The notes below the pieces were generated by a model. That model ran no database searches. It was given only the letters and a program-made list of their open reading frames with translations, and was not told the origin of the DNA. The translations under genes were made by a program, and so were the position numbers. Shown here in pieces: positions 5,843 through 14,325 of a stretch of 34,115 bases of DNA (position 1 is its first letter; the number at the start of each line of letters is the position of its first letter). This stretch comes from an uncultured Mucispirillum sp. (GTDB lineage Bacteria > Chrysiogenota > Deferribacteres > Deferribacterales > Mucispirillaceae), in contig CALADT010000018.1 of NCBI GenBank assembly GCA_937890655.1, positions 1-34,115 of the forward strand, given 5' to 3'.

Positions 5843-8800
5843 TTATACATTTTCATTATTTTCTATTATTTCATCACTACCCTGCACCCTGTTTAAGAAT
5901 ATTGAAAGTAATGCAGGAATTAAAAACAATGTAAAAATAGTAGATAAAAACATACCACCAAGAATAACACTACCCATACCTCTATAAAGCTCACTACCTG
6001 CCCCTGGAGCTAAAACAAGTGGTAACATACCAAATATAGAAGTAGCTGTTGACATAAATATTGGCCTTATTCTTGTTTGTAGTGCGTAACTTATAGCTGT
6101 TTTTCCACTCATACCGTATTTTATATTATTTAATGTTTGGTATACGATTAATATAGGGTTATTTACAACCGAACCGATTAACATAATAAACCCAAGCATA
6201 GTTATAACATCTAATGACTGAGGAGTTAAAAACCTATCTACCATATCAAGCCCTATAAAGCCTCCTGATGCTGCAAGCGGCACAGAAAAAAGTATTATAA
6301 GTGGATAAAAGAAGTTATTAAGTAGTGCTGCCATAAGTAAATATGTAATTAATACTGCCAATAGGAAATTACCTGATAAGGCATTTTTTGCACTTTCAAG
6401 TTTTGATGATGCACCACTTGTTTTTGTAGTGATACCCTCAAGTAACCCTTCTTCTCTCATAGGAATAAGAACTTTTGTATTAATTTGTTCTTGTAACTGC
6501 TCTAATACCATACCATTTGGTATTGTTATAATAAATAGAAACGAACGTTGATAGTTATACCTTCTTATACGTTCAATACCATTTACTTCCTTACTTTCTG
6601 CAAGGCTTGATATAGGCACCGGTAACCCTGATTTTGAGTTTACAAGTATAGAATATACATCCTGTGGGTTTTCAAACTTCCGTTGTTCCCCTTGTAGCAT
6701 AATATTTATAGTTCCAATAGATGGGTCTTTAAATTCCCCTATTTTTCTACCGTCCAAATAAGCATCCACTGCAATACCAAGCTCTGTGGTTGTAATACCT
6801 GCTGATTTTAATGCTTCCCTGTTAGGTATAATCTGTACTTCTGGGTAAACAGGGTTAGAAGTAGGGTTTAACCTTAACTGCACATTTGGTATTTCTGTTA
6901 AAATTCGTTCTTGAATAAGTTTTACTGTATTAATTAAACTTTCATACTCCATAGCACCTGCTACATTCATTAAAAATGTTTTACTAGAGCCTCTGCCTAT
7001 ATTAAATAACGGCACTTGAGATGTAGAAACAGTAATCCCTGGAATTTTAGCAGAAACAGATGCTAAAAGAGGCTGTAACTCTGCTACTCGTTCTTCATCT
7101 TTACTTGTTGCTCTTAATGCCACATATGTGGAGCTTGCAATAAATACAAAATTTTCTATTTGTGGGTAACCGTCTTTTGATTCATCTATATATGGTTTTA
7201 ATTCTCTATATATAAATTCTCCCATAGCTTTTCGTTCGCTATAAGATATTCCTGGTGGTGGAGTAAACCGTGATTCTATCATATTTTTATTACCTAATGG
7301 TAAATAGTCCATTTTAGGCATAAGAAAATATGCAGATGATAAGGAAAATACAGAAACTGCCACAATAAAAATTAGTTTTGTAGATAGTTTTGAATTAATT
7401 TTATTTGAAATTAATGTAATATATTTTACAAAAGTATTACCTATTTTCACAAGGTAGCTATCTATTTTAAATTCTGCTACTTTATTTTTAACTTTTTCAA
7501 TAACTGCTACTTTATTTAATTTAGCAATAATTTTATTTTCTTCTTGCTGACTTTCCACCTGCTCTTTTTCTTTTTTAGAAAAGAAAATATTTGCAAGCAC
7601 AGGTATTACAGCTATGGAAGTAATAAGGCTTAATCCAACAGCAGCACTTACTGCCAAAGCAATATCGCCAAAAAGCTGTCCTGCTTCTTCTTTTATTAAA
7701 ACAATAGGTAAAAATACGGCAATAGTTGTTAAGGTGGAAGCAAGCACAGCACCCCATACTTCTTTAGCACCGATTATTGCTGCATCATATGCTTTTTTAC
7801 CCATTCTTATGTGTCTATCAATATTTTCTAATACTACAATAGAGTTATCTATTAACATACCCACAGAAAAGGCAATACCTGCAAGGCTTATAACGTTTAA
7901 TGTTCTGCCTAACATGTTCATTATTAAGAATGTGCCAATAATACTTATAGGTATAGTTATGGCAATAATCAAAGTAGCTTTTATACTCCTTAAGAAAATA
8001 AGTAATACTATTACTGCAAGAATACCACCTACAATAATATTTGATTTTACCAGCTCAATAGCCTGTAATATATAGTTTTTTTGGTCTGCTATTTTTACAA
8101 ATTTTAAGCCGTTATTTTTTAATATACCATTATTTAATTCACTAACTACTTTTTCCACATCATTTGTTAGTTCTAAAACGTTTGCACCAGCTTGTGCCAC
8201 AATACCTATACTCAATGCGTTAGTATTGCCATAGCTTACAATAGTATTTCTTTTGGAAAAGCCGTAATCAACATATGCAATATCCCCTAGTTTTATCCGT
8301 GAGTTATCCCCTGAAACCACAACAATATCTCGTATATCTTGTGGGTTTCTAGCTTCCCCTGTGGTTCTGAACCTATAATCTTTTGCACCAAAATCAATAT
8401 TACCTGCTGAAATATTAACGTTTTCTTTATTTAAAGCATTTATAATATCAGAAAGAGTAATGTTATATGCACTAAGCCTGTATGGGTCCACTTCTATTTG
8501 GATTTGCCTTGCTCTACCACCCCAGTATGTAACATCTGCTACACCTTTTACTCTATCAAGGTATGGTTTTACAACTTCTTCAAAAAAACTTAAATATTCA
8601 TCTATGGAACGTCTGTTTTTATCATCTGTTAAAAGCATTAAATCCACAACAGATACAGAATCAGTATTTGCAGCCCTTATGGTAGGCTGGTTCATATTAC
8701 TAGGGTAACCACCTACTTCGCTTAATTTATTAGAAACTAAAAGCATAGCATCATTGATTGCCACATCTAAATCAAACATTAATGTAATAACAGATGAGCC

Positions 8801-9052
8801 TTCCCGCGCAGAGCTTTCACAGTCTATTAATCCGGGGATAGTTTTTAATACCCTTTCTTGCCTTTCTAATATTTCTTTTTCCACTTCATAAGGGGAAGCA
8901 CCACGCCAATATGTGCTTACTGATATTTGTGGGTATTCTATACTAGGGATTAACCTATAAGGCATATTAAAAAACGCCTGCACCCCAAAAATTACAAGAA
9001 AACATATGCCTACTAATACTTTAACTGGGTTTTCAACTGCAAATTTAATCAT
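5843..9052 (-). CDS. RND-family efflux transporter permease
   Basis: This is a 1069-residue inner-membrane proton-driven pump of the AcrB/HAE type, exporting drugs or other amphiphiles through a periplasmic adaptor and outer-membrane channel. It has the usual two halves: TM1 near residues 10-28, a porter domain, TM2-6 near 335-490, a second half starting with TM7 near 560, and TM8-12 near 905-1050. In TM4 the proton-relay pair is D-N (VGMLIDNSIVVLENI) instead of the AcrB D-D, and in TM10 the AcrB lysine is replaced (GSVVNNPILIV). This variant is common in pumps outside the proteobacterial AcrB group. The adaptor gene ends 15 bases upstream, so they form an operon. No outer-membrane factor gene is nearby. 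Confidence 0.93.
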   Translation of the reverse strand: MIKFAVENPVKVLVGICFLVIFGVQAFFNMPYRLIPSIEYPQISVSTYWRGASPYEVEKEILERQERVLKTIPGLIDCESSAREGSSVITLMFDLDVAINDAMLLVSNKLSEVGGYPSNMNQPTIRAANTDSVSVVDLMLLTDDKNRRSIDEYLSFFEEVVKPYLDRVKGVADVTYWGGRARQIQIEVDPYRLSAYNITLSDIINALNKENVNISAGNIDFGAKDYRFRTTGEARNPQDIRDIVVVSGDNSRIKLGDIAYVDYGFSKRNTIVSYGNTNALSIGIVAQAGANVLELTNDVEKVVSELNNGILKNNGLKFVKIADQKNYILQAIELVKSNIIVGGILAVIVLLIFLRSIKATLIIAITIPISIIGTFLIMNMLGRTLNVISLAGIAFSVGMLIDNSIVVLENIDRHIRMGKKAYDAAIIGAKEVWGAVLASTLTTIAVFLPIVLIKEEAGQLFGDIALAVSAAVGLSLITSIAVIPVLANIFFSKKEKEQVESQQEENKIIAKLNKVAVIEKVKNKVAEFKIDSYLVKIGNTFVKYITLISNKINSKLSTKLIFIVAVSVFSLSSAYFLMPKMDYLPLGNKNMIESRFTPPPGISYSERKAMGEFIYRELKPYIDESKDGYPQIENFVFIASSTYVALRATSKDEERVAELQPLLASVSAKIPGITVSTSQVPLFNIGRGSSKTFLMNVAGAMEYESLINTVKLIQERILTEIPNVQLRLNPTSNPVYPEVQIIPNREALKSAGITTTELGIAVDAYLDGRKIGEFKDPSIGTINIMLQGEQRKFENPQDVYSILVNSKSGLPVPISSLAESKEVNGIERIRRYNYQRSFLFIITIPNGMVLEQLQEQINTKVLIPMREEGLLEGITTKTSGASSKLESAKNALSGNFLLAVLITYLLMAALLNNFFYPLIILFSVPLAASGGFIGLDMVDRFLTPQSLDVITMLGFIMLIGSVVNNPILIVYQTLNNIKYGMSGKTAISYALQTRIRPIFMSTATSIFGMLPLVLAPGAGSELYRGMGSVILGGMFLSTIFTLFLIPALLSIFLNRVQGSDEIIENNENV

Positions 9053-9067
9053 TTATATATATTACCT

Positions 9068-10150
9068 TTAACCAATTTTTGAAGTTATTTTTACTTTTAC
9101 ACCGTTATTTACTACATTATTACCGTCTAAAACAATACTGTCATCTTTTTTAAGAGAGCCTTCAGTAATAGAGTTCACTGCCACATAGCTACCGTTATAA
9201 CCAACTATTTTTACAGGTATAAATTTTACTCTATTATCTTCTACTACTTTAAATACTCCTTTCATATTATTACGTTCCACTAAAGCATCTCGTGGTACAA
9301 GTAACGAATTAATGCGACTGCCTGATGGTATTAGTGCAGTTGTTAGCACACCTTCTTTTAAGTCTGGGTCCTGCCCTAAATCAATCCTTGTTAAAAAAAG
9401 CCTTGTGGCTGGGTCGCCTTTTGAGTTAATAGATAAAACTTTTCCATTATATTCTTTTAAACTTGTTTTCACCACAATCTGTTGGCCTGCTTTAATATAT
9501 GGTAACACACTTTCAGGAATAAACACTTTTGCTTCATAAGTTAGGGCTGCTACACCGGCTATTTTTCCACCTGTTGAAACCCACTCCCCAACTTCCACAT
9601 CTTTACTAATAACAATACCTTTTAATGGAGAAGTGATTGTCATTTTTTCTTTTTCTATTTCTAACATTTTTTGTTTTGCTTTTGCAGAATTATACGCAGC
9701 TTGTGCGTTTGTATAATCTGTGGAAGAATCTTCATACTTTTGCTGTGCAATAGCTTTCTGCCTAAATAGTTCTTTACTACGTTTATAATCTCTTGCTGCT
9801 TTCTCAAGGTTAGATTTTGCCTGACGAGTTAAAGACTTTGCACTTTCTAAATTAAATATAAGTAACGTATCATCAAGACGGGCAAGGGGCTGACCGATTT
9901 CCACAGCATCACCTTCATTAACAAACACTTTTAAAACTTTGCCTGCTGATTCTGCTGCCACAGATGAGCTTTCACTAAAATATGCAGAGCCTGTTATCAT
10001 AACAGTTGGGGAAGTAATCCCTGAGGATACTTTTTCCACAGTAACAAGCACCACCCTTTCTTTAGGTGTTGTAGTCTTTTTATTCTGAGCAAATACTACT
10101 ACTGGAATAATCAATAATACTATTAATAATATAAAAGATTTTTTTATCAT
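9068..10150 (-). CDS. RND efflux periplasmic adaptor (membrane fusion protein)
   Basis: The 360-residue adaptor links an RND pump to an outer-membrane channel. A cleavable-looking signal peptide occupies residues 1-21 (hydrophobic core, then VFAQ), with no lipobox cysteine. The barrel/lipoyl half-motif VAAESAGKVLKVFVNEGDAVEIGQPLARLDD is followed by a coiled-coil hairpin (about 90-160, AKSLTRQAKSNLEKAARDYKRSKELF onward). The second lipoyl half follows (ITSPLKGIVISKDVEVGEWVSTGG), then beta-barrel and membrane-proximal domains. The short hairpin is typical of HlyD/AcrA-like adaptors in many phyla. It leads the operon with the permease. The 146-bp upstream region probably carries the promoter, but no regulator gene adjoins. 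Confidence 0.93.
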   Translation of the reverse strand: MIKKSFILLIVLLIIPVVVFAQNKKTTTPKERVVLVTVEKVSSGITSPTVMITGSAYFSESSSVAAESAGKVLKVFVNEGDAVEIGQPLARLDDTLLIFNLESAKSLTRQAKSNLEKAARDYKRSKELFRQKAIAQQKYEDSSTDYTNAQAAYNSAKAKQKMLEIEKEKMTITSPLKGIVISKDVEVGEWVSTGGKIAGVAALTYEAKVFIPESVLPYIKAGQQIVVKTSLKEYNGKVLSINSKGDPATRLFLTRIDLGQDPDLKEGVLTTALIPSGSRINSLLVPRDALVERNNMKGVFKVVEDNRVKFIPVKIVGYNGSYVAVNSITEGSLKKDDSIVLDGNNVVNNGVKVKITSKIG

Positions 10151-10296
10151 ATTTCACCAATAAATATAATATTTTATAGTATTACATAAAATTAATAAAA
10201 AAGAAATAAAAAAATAAAAAAGAATGGAATAACTTTAAAAAAAACAAATATAATACACACTTTTTCTTAAAAAATTATCATATAAACCAATTAAAT

Positions 10297-10986
10297 TTAT
10301 CGCTTTAATGTTTTAATATACTCTTTTTCTTCCTTTTTTACCTTTGTAGATTCTCTTATTTTTTGGCATGCTTTATTATGGGTAAAATCATCTAGCTTAT
10401 TATTTTTTAAAAATTCAATAGTATAGTCTTTATATTTTACATACATTGTAGATATAAGCCATGCTGCTGCCATTTGGGTATAATAATATGTAAAAGGGGT
10501 TGAGTTTAATATTGAAGTAATATTGTTTAAATATTTATCATTTATAAAAAATGTTAAAAGCATTACTAACATAAACCTAACTTCATATTCATTTTTGCTA
10601 TCTTTATATTCAATAATAAAATCATATATAATAGGTAGTTTCTGTTCTTGAAACTTTAAGGCTGATACAAATATATCACAGCTAGACCAATCATATATTT
10701 TTACAACATATTCTTTTATATAGTTTATTTTTTCATTTAATGGTATTTTTAGCCCTGCAATAACCTGCCCTAAAAGAAATAAATCTTCATGGGTTATGAT
10801 TTTATATTTATTTATAAAATATATACTATCCTGTTTTAAAATAAGTTTTGCTATTCTTTTAATATCAGGCACTTTTATGCCCTGCACATTTTCTGCTTCT
10901 TTTGATATTTTTTTGAAAAAACTTATATGATTTTCATTGGCATAACTATTCATTATTTCTCTTATTTCATCTAAACTATAAGCCAT
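10297..10986 (-). CDS. DNA alkylation repair enzyme, AlkD-like
   Basis: A 229-residue all-helical HEAT-repeat-like protein of the AlkD/AlkC family, DNA glycosylases that remove bulky or positively charged alkylated bases without flipping them. Supporting stretches are GIKVPDIKRIAKLI, YDWSSCDIF (W100 and D104 match the conserved Trp and catalytic Asp region), MAAAWLISTMYVKY and HNKACQKIRES, the family's C-terminal pattern. An AAAGGTG Shine-Dalgarno precedes the ATG. It lies between the efflux operon and fumarase on the same strand, with a terminator separating it from fumB. I am confident of the family and less so of the exact substrate. Confidence 0.85.
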   Translation of the reverse strand: MAYSLDEIREIMNSYANENHISFFKKISKEAENVQGIKVPDIKRIAKLILKQDSIYFINKYKIITHEDLFLLGQVIAGLKIPLNEKINYIKEYVVKIYDWSSCDIFVSALKFQEQKLPIIYDFIIEYKDSKNEYEVRFMLVMLLTFFINDKYLNNITSILNSTPFTYYYTQMAAAWLISTMYVKYKDYTIEFLKNNKLDDFTHNKACQKIRESTKVKKEEKEYIKTLKR

Positions 10987-11005
10987 ATATTACACCTTTA
11001 TTACA

Positions 11006-11030
11006 TAAAAAAAGGGGTGATTTACACCCC
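11006..11030 (-). terminator. Intrinsic terminator after fumarase beta
   Basis: The stem GGGGTG/CACCCC (11014-11030) with a 5-base loop is followed on the minus strand by TTTTTTT, just past the fumB stop. Confidence 0.85.
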
Positions 11031-11042
11031 TATAATTTTTGT

Positions 11043-11624
11043 TTATTTATCTAGTAAATCTTTATATACTTTGCCACTATCATCAAGTATATTTGCATGC
11101 AGACTGCCACCATGAGCATCCATTGTAACAATCACAGGAAAATCTTCCACCTGCACTACCCAAAAAGCTTCAGGTGTTCCAAATTCTTCCATCATAAAAA
11201 CATGCTCTACTTTTTTAACACATGCTGCTGTTATAGAACCAGAACCACCTATTGCATGCATATAAACTGCACCGTGTTCTTTAAGCCCTGCTGAAGTTTT
11301 TGGCCCCATGCCACCTTTACCAATAACAGCACGCACGCCGTATTCTCCTATAACTGTGCTTTGGTATGGTTCTTCCCTAGAAGAAGTTGTAGGCCCTGCT
11401 GAAACAAATGACCATTCCCCTTTATTATCCTGTTTAACTACTGGGCCACAGTGGTATATAACACCGTCTTTTAAGTATTCTCTAATAAAATCCGGTTTTG
11501 ATTCTACCATTAATTTATGTGCTGCATCCCTAGCTGTTACTATTCTTCCTGATAATAAAACAGAATCTCCTACTTTTAATGACTTAATAGTTTCTTCTGA
11601 TAATGGTGTTGTTAGTTTAAGCAT
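11043..11624 (-). CDS. fumB: Class I fumarate hydratase, beta subunit
   Basis: Fumarase beta carries the C-terminal domain of class I fumarases and helps bind substrate for reversible hydration of fumarate to malate. The 193 residues show SAGPTTSSREEPYQ, VIGKGGMG and AFWVVQVEDFPVIVTMDAHG, all typical of the Fe-S hydro-lyase C-terminal family. Its ATG lies inside the last codons of the alpha gene (8-base overlap, ATGCTTAA), so translation is coupled. Together with the alpha gene it makes the two-subunit enzyme of many anaerobes and deep-branching bacteria. A tartrate dehydratase beta subunit is the main alternative, but nearby mdh favours fumarase. The symbol denotes the beta subunit and not E. 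coli FumB. Confidence 0.92.
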   Translation of the reverse strand: MLKLTTPLSEETIKSLKVGDSVLLSGRIVTARDAAHKLMVESKPDFIREYLKDGVIYHCGPVVKQDNKGEWSFVSAGPTTSSREEPYQSTVIGEYGVRAVIGKGGMGPKTSAGLKEHGAVYMHAIGGSGSITAACVKKVEHVFMMEEFGTPEAFWVVQVEDFPVIVTMDAHGGSLHANILDDSGKVYKDLLDK

Positions 11625-12483
11625 ATGTCACCTCGCCATCTTTAATAGTCATCATTTTTCTTCTGTTTGCCCAGCACATATAGGCAATAGATACATAAAA
11701 AGTTGCTGGGTGGCGGTGCTGATAACCGATTAAAACATCAAGTGCTGTTGTTTTACCACCAAAACCCATAGGGCCGATACCTAATTTATTTAAATCTTTT
11801 AAAACGTCTTGCTCTAAAGCTGCAATTTCTTCATCCACATGACGTTCCCCAAGTTTTCTAAAAAGCTGTTCTTTTGCAAGGATATGGGATAAAGCTCTGT
11901 CCCCACCTATACCTACACCTATAATCCCTGGTGCACAGCCTTGACCTTGTGCGTTATAAATTGCATCAATAATACATTTCCTAACACCTTTTAAATCCCT
12001 ACCTGCTCCAAGCTGAATATCAGGAAGCCTGTATTGAGTGCCACAGTTTTCACAACCGCCGCCTTTTTGCATAAAGCGAATACGTGTATAGTCTTTATCC
12101 CATTGATGAAAATGGATATATGGGGCGTTTGTCCCAGTATTATTACCACTATTTTTGCCTGTTACAGGGTCCACTGCGTTAGGGCGTAAATATTGTTTAT
12201 CCGTAGCTTCCTTAACAGCTTCAGAAATAGCTTCAATAAAAACTTTTTCTTCCCCACCTGCTTTATAATCTACATAAAATATTAAGGCACCAGTATCTTG
12301 ACATATTGGTGTAGACTGTTCTCTTGCCAGCTTAATATTTTCAATAATAGTGTTTAAGGCATTTTTTGCAGGGCTACCTTCTTCTTCCCTGCCTGCTGCT
12401 TCAATAATAGCCTGTTCTACATCAGCTGAAAGGTCTGTTGATGATCTTCGTATCATCTCTAAAATCTGCTTTTTTAGCTCCAT
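11617..12483 (-). CDS. fumA: Class I fumarate hydratase, alpha subunit
   Basis: The alpha subunit carries the oxygen-sensitive [4Fe-4S] cluster of class I fumarase. In 288 residues the expected ligands are visible: C61 (PICQDTGALIFYVDY), C183 (GQGCAPGIIGVGIGG) and C270 (AYMCWANRR), spaced as in E. coli FumA. GGGCENCGTQYRLP at 142-155 adds two cysteines in the segment that is usually GGGSEN or GGGCENVG. GAGGGATAT precedes the ATG. It is the first gene of the fumA-fumB pair and is divergent from mdh across about 280 bases, so fumarate-malate-oxaloacetate interconversion is encoded side by side, either in an oxidative TCA direction or in the reductive branch to fumarate. Confidence 0.94.
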   Translation of the reverse strand: MELKKQILEMIRRSSTDLSADVEQAIIEAAGREEEGSPAKNALNTIIENIKLAREQSTPICQDTGALIFYVDYKAGGEEKVFIEAISEAVKEATDKQYLRPNAVDPVTGKNSGNNTGTNAPYIHFHQWDKDYTRIRFMQKGGGCENCGTQYRLPDIQLGAGRDLKGVRKCIIDAIYNAQGQGCAPGIIGVGIGGDRALSHILAKEQLFRKLGERHVDEEIAALEQDVLKDLNKLGIGPMGFGGKTTALDVLIGYQHRHPATFYVSIAYMCWANRRKMMTIKDGEVTYA

Positions 12484-12697
12484 ATATCCCTCGCTGTAAA
12501 TTATTTAGTATATTAAATACTATTTATTTATTATTAATACAAAACTGTTTTATAATCAATAAAAATATTATATTTATAGTATAATATAAATAAATAATAC
12601 TATTAACTAATATAGACTATTGTAAATAAAATTAAAAAAATTTAAAAAAATATCATTTTTTATTAGACTATTTTATTAAGTTGGATTAATATATATG

Positions 12698-12727
12698 TTG
12701 CAATAAAAATATATTATAAAATATAAT
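12698..12727 (+). promoter_or_regulatory. Sigma70-type promoter of mdh
   Basis: TTGCAA (12698-12703) and a perfect TATAAT (12722-12727) are separated by 18 bases and end 38 bases before the mdh ATG. Confidence 0.6.
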
Positions 12728-12765
12728 TGCATTATATTAGAAAGTCTAAAAGGAGGCTTATTATT

Positions 12766-13740
12766 ATGGAATTTAAAAGACCTAAAATTGCTCTTATAGG
12801 TGGTGGACAAATTGGCGGCGTTATGGCTCAATTAATAGCTAAACGTGAGCTTGGTGATGTTGTAATGCTTGATATTGTTGAAAATTTACCACAAGGTAAA
12901 ACATTAGATATTGCAGAAGCATCTAAAACTGACCATTTTGATGGTTCTGTTACAGGAACAAATGATTATAAAGATATTGAAGGTGCAGGCGTAGTTATAG
13001 TTACTTCTGGTGTTCCTAGAAAACCAGGAATGAGCCGTGATGACCTTTTAGGCATTAACTCAGGCATCATTAAAAGCGTTGGTGAAAATATTAAAAAATA
13101 TGCTCCTAATGCTTATGTTATTGTTATATCTAACCCACTTGATGCTATGGTTACACTTATGCGTCAAGTTACAGGTTTTCCTGCTTCAAGAGTATTAGGA
13201 CAAGCTGGTGTGCTTGATTCTTCTCGTTTTGCTTCTTTTATTGCATGGGAATTAGGTGTTTCTGTAAAAGATGTTAGTGCCTTAGTTTTAGGTGGTCATG
13301 GTGATACTATGGTTCCACTTATTAGGTACGCTAACGTTGCCGGTATTCCAGCATTAGAGTTATTTGAAAGAAAATACGGCTCTAAAGAAAAAGCAAAAGA
13401 AGTTATGGATAAAATAGTGGATAGAACTGCAAAAGCAGGTGGCGAAGTTGTTGCACTTTTAAAAACAGGCTCTGCTTTCTACTCTCCTGCTGCTTCAGCT
13501 ATTGAAATGGCAGAAGCTATTATTAAAGACCAAAAAAGAGTTTTAGCAGTTTGTGCTTACCTTGACGGCGAATACGGTGTAAACGGTTACTATGTTGGTG
13601 TTCCTGCTGTTTTAGGTGGTAAAGGTGTAGAAAGAGTGATAGAATTTTCTTTAAATGCTGAAGAACAAGCTCTTTTTGATAACTCAGTTAATGCAGTTAA
13701 AACATTAATTGATGATATGAAAAAATTAAACCTTTTATAA
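12766..13740 (+). CDS. mdh: Malate dehydrogenase, LDH-like type
   Basis: It catalyses NAD-dependent interconversion of malate and oxaloacetate. The ATG at 12766 gives 324 residues and has a strong AGGAGG nine bases upstream; the 13 extra codons upstream are not family-like. Rossmann motif IGGGQIGG is at 11-18 with acidic D36 marking NAD preference. The substrate loop GVPRKPGMSRDD has arginines at R85 and R91 (R where lactate dehydrogenase has Gln), D151 and R154 follow, and H178 in GGHGDTMVP is the catalytic histidine. It is divergent from fumarase and ends in a strong terminator. Codon use is more ordered than in neighbours, as for a highly expressed gene. Confidence 0.95.
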   Translation: MEFKRPKIALIGGGQIGGVMAQLIAKRELGDVVMLDIVENLPQGKTLDIAEASKTDHFDGSVTGTNDYKDIEGAGVVIVTSGVPRKPGMSRDDLLGINSGIIKSVGENIKKYAPNAYVIVISNPLDAMVTLMRQVTGFPASRVLGQAGVLDSSRFASFIAWELGVSVKDVSALVLGGHGDTMVPLIRYANVAGIPALELFERKYGSKEKAKEVMDKIVDRTAKAGGEVVALLKTGSAFYSPAASAIEMAEAIIKDQKRVLAVCAYLDGEYGVNGYYVGVPAVLGGKGVERVIEFSLNAEEQALFDNSVNAVKTLIDDMKKLNLL

Positions 13741-13762
13741 TTTTATAAAATTATAATTTCTT

Positions 13763-13790
13763 GGGTGGTTTTAAAACCACCCTTTTTTTT
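13763..13790 (+). terminator. Intrinsic terminator of mdh
   Basis: GGGTGG-TTTTAAAA-CCACCC followed by eight T, 23 bases after the mdh stop. Confidence 0.92.
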
Positions 13791-14279
13791 GCTGTTTTAT
13801 ATAGTAAAATATTTCAGTTACAAAAACTATTTAGTCTTTTGATTACATACTGTAATTTATAGTATAATGATACCAGAAATTTTACATTAAGTAAGTTGAT
13901 TTTTCATTTTACTACTTAAAACAACCATATTATAATTTAAAAAAAATAAAACTTATATTAAACAATAATAAAAAATATACGAGATTAAAATATAATTACA
14001 AATATAAACAAGATATATAAATCATTTTTATATAAGCTATGATATCATAAATAAATTCAAAAAGAATAACCTTAATTATACTTAATAACTTAGTATTATT
14101 ATATAAATATATAATGTAGTAATTTATAAACCTTTGCCACATTCATATTATAACATATTTTATACTATATATAATAAGGGTAAAAAATAATATTGTGATT
14201 ATAAATAAAACATATACATATTTTAAAATAATAAAATAAAGATAGTAATTTTTATATACTTAAAAATGGGTCATATTAT
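13791..14279. other. AT-rich intergenic region, no gene seen
   Basis: About 490 bases between the convergent mdh and symporter terminators. No open frame with a ribosome binding site, RNA gene or ordered repeat was recognised. Confidence 0.5.
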
Positions 14280-14304
14280 AAAAAAAGGGGTAGTTACCTA
14301 CCCC
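14280..14304 (-). terminator. Intrinsic terminator of the symporter gene
   Basis: On the minus strand GGGGTAG-GTAA-CTACCCC (stem arms 14287-14293 and 14298-14304) is followed by seven T. Confidence 0.88.
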
Positions 14305-14325
14305 CTATATATACAATCATAAAAA

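Noticed and set aside
7614..8075. Plus-strand frame of 153 codons within the RND permease
   Set aside because: Antisense shadow of a well-conserved gene, no SD and no family resemblance.
11043..12483. Tartrate dehydratase instead of fumarase
   Set aside because: Both belong to the same family, but the divergent mdh gene and the cysteine spacing match fumarase better.
12766..13740. Lactate dehydrogenase
   Set aside because: The substrate loop has Arg (GVPRKPG), typical of malate dehydrogenase, where lactate dehydrogenase has Gln.
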